DNA from: Archivesica marissinica
Lineage: Eukaryota; Mollusca; Bivalvia; Venerida; Vesicomyidae
Length of the DNA: 64,000 bases
Assembly: GCA_014843695.1 (NCBI GenBank)
Contig: CM026390.1
Span: 99,296,362-99,360,361, forward strand
Reading direction: 5' to 3'
Positions 21,960-33,407 of this stretch are shown one piece after another (positions within the stretch are counted from its first letter, which is position 1; each line of letters starts with the position of its first letter). Below the pieces are notes generated by a model that did no database searches, was not told where the DNA came from, and saw only the letters and a list, made by a program, of their open reading frames with translations. Made by a program: the position numbers and the translations under genes.

Positions 21960-22426
21960 CGTATATGATATTTGTTCCATCAATGCATGCATGCCAGTAA
22001 TGTTTCAAACAAGGTCAAGTATATACTCTACAAACCAGATGACAAGCTGAACATTATCAGTTACATTAGTTCCCTAAAACTGGTGAATCCAGGAAACTCT
22101 TTGTTGGCTGCTAAAGCTCTAGTTGTCCCATTTCTCTAGACTGGCAGTCTTGTTCCTGTCATAATTACATTGTTTACAACTGTCCTTTATCATCTCCATA
22201 ACAGGAGAGCTGTCATCATTACTAGCCACTGTGAATCCTACTTGTCATGTCATGGATGTCAATCAGCAGCTACTGATACTGTTTTACACTTCCTTATCTT
22301 TCTCGTTCATCTCTGTATAGCATTGGCATTCTAATAACTGCATGTGTATAGCTGATGTACAAATAAACGAAACAGGATATTCCACCAATAAGAAACATAA
22401 TAATTATATAAACGTAAATATATATT
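21960..22426. other. Low-copy segment
   Basis: Unique sequence. No gene or repeat is supported. Confidence 0.5.
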
Positions 22427-22674
22427 TACATTTATTTATCATCACTACCAGTTGCCCATATGAGTGACACCTCCTGAAGAGATTAGTCATTTTAGATTTT
22501 TGGAAGATAGTGCAATGATACATACAGACAGAGACCCATTCCAGAGTCTCCTCTGGTTCTTTTACGTGCACAGTGTAAAGCACCGACACAAGACCTTGGT
22601 TAAGAGTCCCATCTGAAAGACTGTTAATTGTATTAGGATCAGACGGAGGATCGAACCTGCGATCCCTGGATTAC
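22427..22674 (-). mobile_element. SINE-C copy 3 (head truncated)
   Basis: The tail (on plus: ACATTTATTTATCATCACTA), body and B-box (GGTTCGATCC on minus) are present. The match stops just upstream of GGTTCGATCC, before the A-box half of the head, at GGATTACAAACAAAG. It lacks the 85-bp 3' extension. Confidence 0.88.
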
Positions 22675-23539
22675 AAACAAAGAGGAGACACACATTTAAG
22701 ATGGCTGGCTTGTATGTGGCACCCTACTATCAGACATCAGGGTGTATTAATTACAAGACATTTCGACAGTCCAAATACATAACAGGGCTAACTTGTAGCA
22801 TCATACAGAACTTAAAAGTACATTAGCCTAAGTCATCAAATAAAGAATACCACATGATATATTATATACTCACACACCAGTTTCAATACAACACAATAGT
22901 GTATTTCTGAACATGCCTGATGAGATGAAGACTAGTTGTAATTCACTGGACACAGATGCCAACCATAATTAATTAATTGTATCCAACTGTTAAATTGGTA
23001 CATGCTCATTAATCCTTCCTTTAGATATCAACCATGGCTGAAATATGTCAATGACATCAAAAACTAAATGGTAAATGTGAAGAATACATTGTGACAATGT
23101 GAAAAATGGTCTTCACAGGACATGTGGCCACTACTGCATTCAACATAATGCACCACGCATTTGCTACTTGAACACTTTAATGAAATATTTACAGTTGCTA
23201 AATGAACCTATACTTAATACGCCTTTGAACAATGCTGTTGAACTGTTGATAAATATCACATGTACCTAACATGCAGAATAAACAAGAATGGTATAATGGC
23301 CTTGTGGTGCTCCACAATAGTAAAGCGATGTACGTTCTGAACTTTTTTCCCTGCAGTTGTGCCTTAGAAACATCGTCGCCAGTAACCCATTTATATAATA
23401 AGCTGATCGATATACAAATTTCTACATCTGACCTAGTGACCTACTATAAAAATGAATATTTTCGCATAAAGAAATCTTTGCAAATTCTTATTTTCAGAAT
23501 TGTTTTAATGAACTATAACGTTTGGAACAGTGTTAACTA
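22675..23539. other. Low-copy segment
   Basis: Unique sequence. A 101-codon frame at 23271-23576 (plus) runs into the short tandem repeat that follows and has no recognisable domain. No gene is supported. Confidence 0.5.
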
Positions 23540-23653
23540 TAGGACTGACGAATGCTCATCACTATATCGTTCATAAGTAGGACTGACGAATGCTCATCAC
23601 TATATCGTTCATAAGTAGGACTGACGAATGCTCATCACTATATCGTTCATAAG
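23540..23653. repeat. 38-bp tandem repeat, three copies
   Basis: Three near-identical copies of a unit containing GGACTGACGAATGCTCATCA and ending CGTTCATAAG. The lack of divergence points to a recent expansion. Confidence 0.92.
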
Positions 23654-25463
23654 AGTTCCGTGGATCGCTCACCTGGGTCCATTGTCATATAATACTATAT
23701 ACTGCTCAGTGCTTCAGATAAAGGAGACTTCTCAACTAATAGGGGAAATTATACCCAGTCTTTCATAATTGTTGAACTTAATCTTGGTGCAAAGGTCTTC
23801 CAAAAGTCAATAGTGTACAATTATTTTGAAGTTGGATGGCTGTTTCAGAGAATAAAAATCAATAATACACTGACAAATGTATCATAATTTGCAAGCAAAG
23901 ACATTTGTTGTATGTATGCTACCCATCAAATGTGGCATTGTTTCTAGTATTGGTTCAGGAGCATAGCTTGCTTAAGAATATTCTACAGTTTACCTAGTGG
24001 CCAAGTTTTTTATCTCTGAGGTCACATTTGCACATGTTTCGTGGAGCCCGCTGCTTTGATCCCCGTTATATAAACTTAAAAATGGACAACCCAATGAGTA
24101 TACCTGTACAGTTTCATCAATACAACCCAATGAGTATACCTGTACAGTTTCATCAACATTGCCAAGAGGCTTCAGAGGAGATAATGTTCAAACAAATAGT
24201 CAACACACAATATGATGGAAGAATGAACAAACATTCACCATACCTCATGTTGCTACTCGGGCATGCTAAAATCCAACATACCAGACTGGCTAAAAACTCT
24301 AAGTGATGTTTCATCAAGTAATACAAAATTCAAAGAACATCCTATAGACAGGATTCTTTCCAAACCCACTTTTAGAGAATTATATACTAGAGAAACATGT
24401 TTGCTCACTCCACACAATGTCTGCTGGTGGTCTGTACAGCAAGCGAGGTACAGTAAATGAGGGATGAAGGCACTGATTAACCGACTTATACAGATCACAA
24501 GACTTGCTCACTACCTAGATCACAAGACTTGTTCACTACCTAGGCTCCACTTGTCTGAGAGCACAAGTCAGACCATAATTGATTCTAATGACCACCAACT
24601 GACCACTTTCTGGGAAATCTCAGAAATTCCTATGCAGGGAATTTCTTGTAGAAAATTGGCTCATTTTCTGGAAGATTATTTTGCCTGACTAAGCATCATT
24701 TTATATCCATCTCCAGTAAGCTATATAGCCAATATATCTTCTCTCTTTTCTTCATGTCACTGATTGGATTTTCACTGCTATAATGTGTGATTTGTTTTAA
24801 TTCTGAGGAACACTTCATGCCAGTCCAGGCTGTAATTTCTAAATGAATTCAATTAAGCGGATTGGTTTCAGAAAGTATCTGATGAAATGAATTGGTTATT
24901 AAAAAACAAAAGCTTGTCAACAGTGTAGATAAAATCATTGCAATGGAGGATGTAGACAATTTTCTGTAATTATAATAGAATTGGCCAGTGGCAAGAGAGC
25001 TGGTGTAGACAGTGTGACTTGCCCTTGGCAACAACCCTGCAGTGTGTTCACATGTTACCAGACTGCCTGGACTAGAGGTTTTATCATTGTCCTAGACACA
25101 GCAGTGTTGTGTTTGTAGTCACTGGAATCTGGTCAGAGATATTTAATCTGGAATAATATTATGACACAAATGGGACTATTGTTCTAGGTATGTAGAGGTT
25201 TTCATCTTTGATTTTCAGGTAATCTTTTGCGAATATAACCATCTTGTTGATAGCAGCAGAATAAGCTTGCATTGTGACACTATATATCCAGTCTTGATTG
25301 CACTAACATACATAGGACTGGGCCTATAGGACTGGGCCTACACTATTTCAGAGATACATTCCAGATATTCTCAAATTATCATTTATAACATTGACATAAA
25401 ATGACTTCTTACTTCCCAAACAACACAAAAGCATGAAAGCCTTGAAGGGTGTAGAGCAATAAA
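23654..25463. other. Low-copy segment with small local duplications
   Basis: About 1.8 kb of unique DNA. Two small direct duplications are visible: CCCAATGAGTATACCTGTAC twice at 24088-24147, and a 27-bp duplication around ATCACAAGACTTG at about 24494-24545. Frames of 65-92 codons on both strands (24028-24498) overlap one another and have no recognisable domain. Confidence 0.5.
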
Positions 25464-26323
25464 CCCTTTCCTTCTAGAGATTTAGGTTAACCCTTTCCTT
25501 CTAGAGATTTAGGTTAACCCTTTCCTTCTAGAGATTTAGGTTAACCCTTTCCTTCTAGAGATTTAGGTTAACCCTTTCCTTCTAGAGATTTAGGTTAACC
25601 CTTTCCTTCTAGAGATTTAGGTTAACCCTTTCCTTCTAGAGATTTAGGTTAACCCTTTCCTTCTAGAGATTTAGGTTAACCCTTTCCTTCTAGAGATTTA
25701 GGTTAACCCTTTCCTTCTAGAGATTTAGGTTAACCCTTTCCTTCTAGAGATTTAGGTTAACCCTTTCCTTCTAGAGATTTAGGTTAACCCTTTCCTTCTA
25801 GAGATTTAGGTTAACCCTTTCCTTCTAGAGATGTAGGTTAACCCTTTCCTTCTAGAGATTTAGGTTAACCCTTTCCTTCTAGAGATTTAGGTTAACCCTT
25901 TCCTTCTAGAGATTTAGGTTAACCCTTTCCTTCTAGAGATTTAGGTTAACCCTTTCCTTCTAGAGATTTAGGTTAACCCTTTCCTTCTAGAGATTTAGGT
26001 TAACCCTTTCCTTCTAGAGATTTAGGTTAACCCTTTCCTTCTAGAGATTTAGGTTAACCCTTTCCTTCTAGAGATTTAGGTTAACCCTTTCCTTCTAGAG
26101 ATTTAGGTTAACCCTTTCCTTCTAGAGATTTAGGTTAACCCTTTCCTTCTAGAGATTTAGGTTAACCCTTTCCTTCTAGAGATTTAGGTTAACCCTTTCC
26201 TTCTAGAGATTTAGGTTAACCCTTTCCTTCTAGAGATTTAGGTTAACCCTTTCCTTCTAGAGATTTAGGTTAACCCTTTCCTTCTAGAGATTTAGGTTAA
26301 CCCTTTCCTTCTAGAGATTTAGG
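25464..26323. repeat. 27-bp minisatellite, about 32 copies (MITE terminus unit)
   Basis: Almost perfect copies of TTAACCCTTTCCTTCTAGAG plus ATTTAGG. One unit differs (ATGTAGG near 25830). Each unit is the outermost 27 bp of TTAA-MITE family 2 and so repeats the TTAACCC terminus. The lack of divergence suggests a very recent or strongly homogenised expansion. Frames do not persist usefully. Confidence 0.96.
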
Positions 26324-27592
26324 TTAATATACTATTATATATCCATACAAACGACAGCCATTTAGCCCTTTCCTTCTAGAGATTTAGGTTAATATACTAT
26401 TATATATCCATACAAACGACAGCCATTTAACCCTTTCCTTCTAGAGATTTAGGTTAATATACTATTATATATCCATACAAACGACAGCCATTTAACCCTT
26501 TCCTTCTAGAGATTTAGGTTAATATACTATTATATATCCATACAAACGACAGCCATTTAACCCTTTCCTTCTAGAGATTTAGGTTAATATACTATTATAT
26601 ATCCATACAAACGACAGCCATTTAACCCTTTCCTTCTAGAGATTTAGGTTAATATACTATTATATATCCATACAAACGACAGCCATTTAACCCTTTCCTT
26701 CTAGAGATTTAGGTTAATATACTATTATATATCCATACAAACGACAGCCATTTAACCCTTTCCTTCTAGAGATTTAGGTTAATATACTATTATATATCCA
26801 TACAAACGACAGCCATTTAACCCTTTCCTTCTAGAGATTTAGGTTAATATACTATTATATATCCATACAAACGACAGCCATTTAGCCCTTTCCTTCTAGA
26901 GATTTAGGTTAATATACTATTATATCTCCATACAAACGACAGCCATTTAGCCCTTTCCTTCTAGAGATTTAGGTTAATATACTATTATATCTCCATACAA
27001 ACGACAGCCATTTAGCCCTTTCCTTCTAGAGATTTAGGTTAATATACTATTATATCTCCATACAAACGACAGCCATTTAGCCCTTTCCTTCTAGAGATTT
27101 AGGTTAATATACTATTATATCTCCATACAAACGACAGCCATTTAGCCCTTTCCTTCTAGAGATTTAGGTTAATATACTATTATATCTCCATACAAACGAC
27201 AGCCATTTAGCCCTTTCCTTCTAGAGATTTAGGTTAATATACTATTATATCTCCATACAAACGACAGCCATTTAGCCCTTTCCTTCTAGAGATTTAGGTT
27301 AATATACTATTATATCTCCATACAAACGACAGCCATTTAGCCCTTTCCTTCTAGAGATTTAGGTTAATATACTATTATATCTCCATACAAACGACAGCCA
27401 TTTAGCCCTTTCCTTCTAGAGATTTAGGTTAATATACTATTATATCTCCATACAAACGACAGCCATTTAGCCCTTTCCTTCTAGAGATTTAGGTTAATAT
27501 ACTATTATATCTCCATACAAACGACAGCCATTTAGCCCTTTCCTTCTAGAGATTTAGGTTAATATACTATTATATCTCCATACAAACGACAG
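26324..27592. repeat. 65-bp minisatellite, about 19 copies
   Basis: Each unit is the 27-bp terminal unit plus 38 bp beginning TTAATATACTATTATATATC and ending CAGCCAT. The first nine or so copies read ATATATCC and TTTAACCC; later ones read ATATCTCC and TTTAGCCC. The two subfamilies are cleanly separated along the array. Confidence 0.96.
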
Positions 27593-27912
27593 CTGTCATG
27601 CAGTGGATAGGTAGTCGCCATATCTATCCCACCTCCATTTATATTACTGGGACTTCATAGAGATTAGGTCAATATACTATTATATCTCCATACAAACGAC
27701 AGCCATTTAGCTATCATGCAGTGGATAGGTAGTCGCCATATCTATCCCACCTCCATAGATAATACTGGGACTTCATTGAGATTTAGGTTAATATACTATT
27801 ATATCTTCATACAAACGACATCCATTTAGCTATCATGCAGTGGATAAGTAGTTGCCATATATATCCCACCTCCATAGATATTACTGGGACTATATGAGAT
27901 TCTGGCCTTTAT
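27593..27912. repeat. 118-119-bp repeat, about 2.7 copies
   Basis: The CAGTGGATAGG block recurs at 27601, 27719 and 27838. The unit contains everything in the 65-bp unit except the CCCTTTCCTTCT end, which is replaced by about 65 bp (ATGCAGTGGATAGGTAGTCG onward). This part matches the inner half of the compact MITE at 39.1 kb, so it is the least reduced form. Confidence 0.9.
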
Positions 27913-28083
27913 TATGAACATTAGTTTGGCTACTACATTGTCATTGTATGTGGTATTGGTAATGGCGTCAAGAGGTGCTTCTATGAGGGAAAGGGTTTAT
28001 GAACATTGGTTTGGCTACTACATTGTAATTGTATGCGGTATTGGTAATGGCGTCAAGTGGTGCTTCTATGAGGGAAAGGGTTA
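27913..28083. repeat. 85-bp tandem duplication of the opposite MITE end
   Basis: Two copies of an 85-bp unit with GTTTGGCTACTACATTGT, GGTAATGGCGTCAAG and TATGAGGGAAAGGGTT. The latter half is the other terminus of TTAA-MITE family 2 (compare 39114 onward, reversed). Confidence 0.88.
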
Positions 28084-28332
28084 CTTGGTACTCTCAGACT
28101 GATTAGGAGATTTGTGATGGACTTTCCAAGTTAGTTTTTTGGTGTCACCCGACTTCATCATGCAACCCAGGTTGTTTCCCTGGATCTGCCCCTGCCAATA
28201 GGGCTCTAGAGACAGTCCTCTCCCACATGTATGAACATCTTAATGCCTTCATATGGGTCCAGTCAAGATTGTCTATGAAGACCAGTTTAGACCACACATG
28301 CATACGACAAAATGTGGTCCTTGTTGACAGGA

Positions 28333-28630
28333 GGTCTTTATTTGGAGGTGAACATGCATTAATAATGGCTTGAAGTGATATCAACATGGTGGTCTTTATT
28401 GGGAGGTTAATATGCATTAATAATGACTTGAACTGATATCAATATGGTCGTCTTTATTGGGAGGTTAATATGCATTAATAATGACTTGAACTGATATCAA
28501 TATGGTCGTCTTTATTGGGAGGTTAATACGCATTAATAATGACTTGAACTGATATCAATATGGTCGTCTTAATTGGGAGGTCCATATGCATTAATAGTGG
28601 CTTAAACTGATATCAACATGGTCGTCTTTT
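28333..28630. repeat. 58-bp minisatellite, about 5 copies
   Basis: The unit contains GAGGTTAATATGCATTAATA followed by ATGACTTGAACTGATATCAA. The outer copies are more diverged. The same unit occurs twice in reverse orientation at about 41475-41575. Confidence 0.92.
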
Positions 28631-28682
28631 ATGCTTACACATTTACACACTAGTCTAGGTAATACTGGTATATGTTCAATTT

Positions 28683-28914
28683 GTGGAAGTCATGATAGCA
28701 GTCGTAGCGCGTTCGCTTCAGTTACGAAAGGCCCTGAATTCGAGCCCCGCTGGAGCTGTTATGATTGTGCCCTTAGGCAAGGCATTTAAATTCCACATTG
28801 CCTCTTCTCTCCCTCGTGGCGATGGATTCCATCCGGAATGAGGTCTCGAGAGTGATTAATATAAGTTGTAAGAACTTGTTTCACAATCGAGCTAAAATAA
28901 ATTGGCATAAACTA
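28683..28914 (+). mobile_element. SINE-D copy 1 (tRNA-derived)
   Basis: The head reads GTCATGATAGCA and GTAGCGCGTTCGCTTCAG, with a weakened B-box ATTCGAGCCCC. The body carries CCTTAGGCAAGGCATTTAAA and TCCACATTGCCTC, and the tail GATTAATATAAGTTG, ACTTGTTTC and GAGCTAAAATAAATT. The order of parts is the same in the copies at 29.3 and 61.7 kb. Confidence 0.88.
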
Positions 28915-29286
28915 AGTATGTTCAAGACTGGTAAATAATGACCATACTGATCGAAGCACTTTTTGGCTGTGTTTGTCACATTACCTCTTAGTAAGGTGGG
29001 CAGAGTGTACCTATTCTAATCTTGCAGCTATTAACAACCTGATGGCAGACAAGGCAGACATGCAGAGTATCTCATTAGGACAACAATACAATATGTGTTT
29101 CAACACAGTCCAAGTGCAAAACTCAAACACACAAGCACTTCTTACAAGCCTCATGGTCTCCACACTAACAAGGAAGCATGATTTACTGAATCACTACAGA
29201 AAGATGCAATATTTACAAATGAATTCTATCTGAACTGACTGACCTAGATAACAGCAGAACAAAAGCGAAAGATACTAAGTAATTCT
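28915..29286. other. Low-copy spacer between two SINE-D copies
   Basis: Unique sequence with an 86-codon frame (28973-29233 plus) that I do not recognise. It ends at TAAGTAATTCT (29276-29286), which is repeated after the next SINE. Confidence 0.5.
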
Positions 29287-29529
29287 AAATAAAGTGGAAT
29301 GTGGAAGTCATGATAGCGCAGTGGATGCGCGTTCGCTTCAGGTGCGAAATGCCCGGAGTTTGAGCCCTGCTGGAGCTGTTACAATTGTGCCCTTAGGCAA
29401 GGCATTTAAATTCCACATTGCCTCTTCTCTCTCCCTCGTGGCGCTGGATTCCATCAGAAATGAGGTCTCGAGAGTGATTAATATAAGTTGATATAACTTG
29501 TTTCGCAATCGAGCTCAAATAAATTTGTA
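29287..29529 (+). mobile_element. SINE-D copy 2 with 11-bp flanking repeat
   Basis: The copy has the head GATAGCGCAGTGGATGCGCG, B-box-like GAGTTTGAGCCC, the body CCTTAGGCAAGGCATTTAAA and the tail AATCGAGCTCAAATAAATTT. It is flanked by TAAGTAATTCT at 29276-29286 and 29530-29540, a plausible target-site duplication. About 14 bp lie between the left repeat and the usual SINE start. Confidence 0.88.
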
Positions 29530-29639
29530 TAAGTAATTCTGATAAGAAATCTGACCTCAAATTAGTGATAATAAGCAGGTTTTACTAACAAAATAATAAA
29601 GTTTAAATTTCTATTTTTCTCCAAATTAAGTGCTAATTG

Positions 29640-30034
29640 CATGTGTGTGGGTAACAAACAATCTATGTTTCATGTGTGTGGATAACAAACAATCTATGTT
29701 TCATGTGTGTGGATAACAAACAATCTATGTTTCATGTGTGTGGATAACAAACAATCTATGTTTCATGTGTGTGGGTAACAAACAATCTATGTTTCATGTG
29801 TGTGGGTAACAAACAATCTTTGTTTCATGTGTGTGGATAACAAACAATCTGTGTCATGTGTGTGGATAACAAACAATCTATGTTTCATGTGTGTGGATAA
29901 CAAACAATCTTTGTTTCATGTGTGTGGATAACAAACAATCTTTGTTTCATGTGTGTGGATAACAAACAATCTATGTTTCATGTGTGTGGATAACAAACAA
30001 TCTTTGTTTCATGTGTGTGGGCAACAAACAATCT
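29640..30034. repeat. 31-bp minisatellite, about 13 copies
   Basis: The unit contains CATGTGTGTGGATAACAAAC followed by AATCTATGTTT. Variants GGGTAAC and CTTTGTTT are scattered. One copy is 2-3 bp short (near 29850). Confidence 0.95.
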
Positions 30035-30274
30035 TGTTGCTGAGATACTAACAACAGAACTTTTCAGACACTAATTATAATAGATAAAATCAGCAAGTTT
30101 GATTTCACTGCATTATAATGTTATATTATTAAATTGTCAGTTTGGCATATACCTTAAGGCAATATAACTATTAAAACTTTTGACAGTTAAAGTTTGCGTA
30201 TGTAATTTAAGTGAAGTGAATTTTGAGAGAGAACTAACTATAAGATGCACCTACAGTAATACAACTGTATGTGC

Positions 30275-32793
30275 CTGGCCAGTATCCCAATACAGGAATA
30301 CAGCTTTCTGTGACAGGCCAGTATCCCTTACAGGAATACAGCTTTCTGTGACAGGCCAGTATCCCAATACAGGAATACAGCTTCCTGTGACAGGCCAGTA
30401 TCCCCTTACAGGAATACAGCTTCCTGTGACAGGCCAGTATCCCCTTACAGGAATACAGCTTTCTGTGACAGGCCAGTATCCCCTTACAGGAATACAGCTT
30501 TCTGTGACAGGCCAGTATCCCCTTACAGGAATACAGCTTTCTGTGACATGCCAGTGTCCCCTTACAGGAATACAGCTTTCTGTGACAGACCAGTATCCCA
30601 ATACAGGAATACAGCTTTCTGTGACAGGCCAGTATCCCCTTACATGAATACAGCTTTCTATGACAGGCCAGTATCCCAATACAGGAATACAGCTTCCTGT
30701 GACAGGCCAGTATCCCCTTACAGGAATACAGCTTCCTGTGACAGGCCAGTATCCCCTTACAGGAATACAGCTTTCTGTGACAGGCCAGTATCCCCTTACA
30801 GGAATACAGCTTTCTGTGACAGGCCAGTATCCCCTTACAGGAATACAGCTTTCTGTGACATGCCAGTGTCCCCTTACAGGAATACAGCTTTCTGTGACAG
30901 ACCAGTATCCCAATACAGGAATACAGCTTTCTGTGACAGGCCAGTATCCCCTTACATGAATACAGCTTTCTATGACAGCCAGTATCCCAATACAGGAATA
31001 CAGCTTCTGTGACAGGCCAGTATCCCCTTACAGGAATACAGCTTCCTGTGACAGGCCAGTGTCCCCTTACAGGAATACAGCTTTCTGTGACAGACCAGTA
31101 TCCCAATACAGGAATACAGCTTTCTGTGACAGGCCAGTATCCCCTTACATGAATACAGCTTTCTATGACAGGCCAGTATCCCAATACAGGAATACAGCTT
31201 CCTGTGACAGGCCAGTATCCCCTTACAGGAATACAGCTTCCTGTGACAGGCCAGTATCCCCTTACAGGAATACAGCTTTCTGTGACAGGCCAGTATCCCC
31301 TTACAGGAATACAGCTTTCTGTGACAGGCCAGTATCCCCTTACAGGAATACAGCTTTCTGTGACATGCCAGTGTCCCCTTACAGGAATACAGCTTTCTGT
31401 GACAGACCAGTATCCCAATACAGGAATACAGCTTTCTGTGACAGGCCAGTATCCCCTTACATGAATACAGCTTTCTATGACAGGCCAGTATCCCAATACA
31501 GGAATACAGCTTTCTGTGACAGGCCAGTATCCCCTTACAGGAATACAGCTTTCTGTGACAGGCCAGTATCCCCTTACAGGAATACAGCTTTCTGTGACAG
31601 GCCAGTGTCCCCTTACAGGAATACAGCTTTCTGTGACAGACCAGTATCCCAATACAGGAATACAGCTTTCTGTGACAGGCCAGTGTCCCCTTACAGGAAT
31701 ACAGCTTTCTGTGACAGACCAGTATCCCAATACAGGAATACAGCTTTCTGTGACAGGCCAGTGTCCCCTTACAGGAATACAGCTATCTGTGACAGACCAG
31801 TATCCCAATACAGGAATACAGCTTTCTGTGACAGGCCAGTATCCCAATACATGAATACAGCTTTCTGTGACAGGCCAGTATCCCAATACAGGAATACAGC
31901 TTTCTGTGACAGGCCAGTATCCCCTTACAGGAATACAGCTTTCTGTGACAGGCCAGTATCCCAATACAGGAATACAGCTTTCTGTGACAGGCCAGTATCC
32001 CCTTACAGGAATACAGCTTTCTGTGACAGGCCAGTATCCCCTTACAGGAATACAGCTTTCTGTGACAGGCCAGTATCCCCTTACAGGATACAGCTTTCTG
32101 TGACAGCCAGTATCCCCCCACAAAACACCACACCCCAATACAGGAATACAGCTTTCTGTGACAGGCCAGTGTCCCCTTACAGGAATACAGCTTTCTGTGA
32201 CAGACCAGTATCCCAATACAGGAATACAGCTTTCTGTGACAGGCCAGTATCCCAATACATGAATACAGCTTTCTGTGACAGGCCATATCCCAATACAGGA
32301 ATACAGCTTTCTGTGACAGGCCAGTATCCCCTTACAGGAATACAGCTTTCTGTGACAGGCCAGTATCCCAATACAGGAATACAGCTTTCTGTGACAGGCC
32401 AGTATCCCCTTACAGGAATACAGCTTTCTGTGACAGAAGTATCCCAATACAGGAATACAGCTTTCTGTGACAGGCCAGTGTCCCCTTACAGGAATACAGC
32501 TATCTGTGACAGACCAGTATCCCCTTACAGGAATACAGCTTTCTGTGACAGGCCAGTATCCCCTTACAGGAATACAGCTTTCTGTGACAGGCCAGTATCC
32601 CCTTACAGGAATACAGCTTTCTGTGACAGGCCAGTATCCCCTTACAGGAATACAGCTTTCTGTGACAGGCCAGTATCCCCTTACAGGAATACAGCTTTCT
32701 GTGACAGGCCAGTATCCCCTTACAGGAATACAGCTTTCTGTGACAGGCCAGTATCCCAATACAGGAATACAGCTTTCTGTGCCCGGCCAGTAT
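30275..32793. repeat. 39-bp minisatellite, about 64 copies
   Basis: The unit contains GGCCAGTATCCCCTTACAGG followed by AATACAGCTTTCTGTGACA. Variants include CCCAATACAGG for CCCCTTACAGG, GACAGACC for GACAGGCC, and ACATGAATAC. An eight-unit (312-bp) block starting TGACAGG at 30349 and 30661 recurs again at 31166. The 13-codon period keeps all frames open, giving frames of 841 codons (minus) and 611 codons (plus). Units with 1-3-bp deletions shift register without creating stops, so this is not evidence of coding. Confidence 0.96.
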
Positions 32794-33212
32794 CTCTTGC
32801 ATTATAAAACACTGATGTCACAGGTCAACCAACCATCACCCGATAGTGCGATTAAATAGTGATATTCCAAGTCAAGAATAATTAGCCTAGTGAATTCTGA
32901 TAATAATTAGCCTAGTGAATTCTGATTGGATTTTACTAATGCAGCATTCTGAATGTCAGGATGGATTGGATAATATTCTCCTTAGGAGGGCCTGATTGTT
33001 TTGCCATTAATACAGTGCATAGCAAAGCGGTTTCTTCTCTGTAATTAAGATAATGAGCCTGATTATGTTATGATTAAGATTTACTGTTTCTGTGGAGGCT
33101 ATGTACAGAAAATGGGATTGGTGAACTTAAAATGATGAGTAATTACAATTATTAGTTAGAAGAATGTCATACATGTCTTCCTGTGGTTCGTCTTGTATAC
33201 ATATGGTATTTC
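32794..33212. other. Low-copy segment with a 27-bp duplication
   Basis: AATAATTAGCCTAGTGAATT is repeated in tandem at 32874-32926. No gene is supported in the rest. Confidence 0.55.
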
Positions 33213-33407
33213 TTGTATACATGACAATACTACAACTTCCTGTAGTTATTATTGTATACATAGCAGTACTACAACTTCCTGTGGTTATTATTGTATACAT
33301 GACAATACTACAACTTCCTGTGGTTATTATTGTATACATGACAATACTACAACTTCCTGTAGTTATTCTTGTATACATGACAGTACTACAACTTCCTGTG
33401 GTTATTC
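33213..33407. repeat. 39-bp minisatellite, five copies
   Basis: The unit contains CATGACAATACTACAACTTC followed by CTGTGGTTATTATTGTATA. It shares a period, but not a convincing sequence, with the larger 39-bp array at 30.3-32.8 kb. Confidence 0.92.

Larger units (their letters stand above)
25464..28080 (-). mobile_element. TTAA-MITE family 2, copy 1, both ends expanded into arrays
   Basis: The compact relative at 39114-39327, reversed, aligns along this block: CCCTTTCC then TAGAGAT at the left end, CATACA, GTGGATA or ATGGATA, CCACCTCCATAGA or CCACCTTCATAGA, CTTTATTATNA, GGCGTCAAGAGGTGCTTCTA or GGCGTCGAGAGGCGCTTCTA, and GGGAAAGGG at the right. The flanks are ATAA (25460-25463) and TTAC (28081-28084), decayed TTAA. 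The compact copy is 214 bp and this one 2,617 bp. The excess is four successive tandem repeats of its terminal parts. No coding capacity is seen. Confidence 0.85.

Noticed and set aside
24028..24498. Overlapping unique frames of 65-92 codons
   Set aside because: They overlap on both strands, include a local duplication and show no recognisable domain.
25464..26323. Telomere-like array because of TTAGG and GGTTAACCC
   Set aside because: The unit is 27 bp with a long unrelated part and matches a MITE end.
26324..27592. CRISPR-like pattern (27-bp repeat plus 38-bp spacer)
   Set aside because: The spacers are identical in every unit, so this is a 65-bp satellite, and the genome is eukaryotic in character.
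30234..32807. Frames of 841 codons (minus) and 611 codons (plus) as possible genes
   Set aside because: They are confined to a 39-bp tandem repeat, several frames are open on both strands at once, and the frame changes register at unit deletions.
33213..33407. Common origin of the two 39-bp arrays at 30-33 kb
   Set aside because: They share the period but I find no alignment beyond short CCTGT-like matches on either strand.
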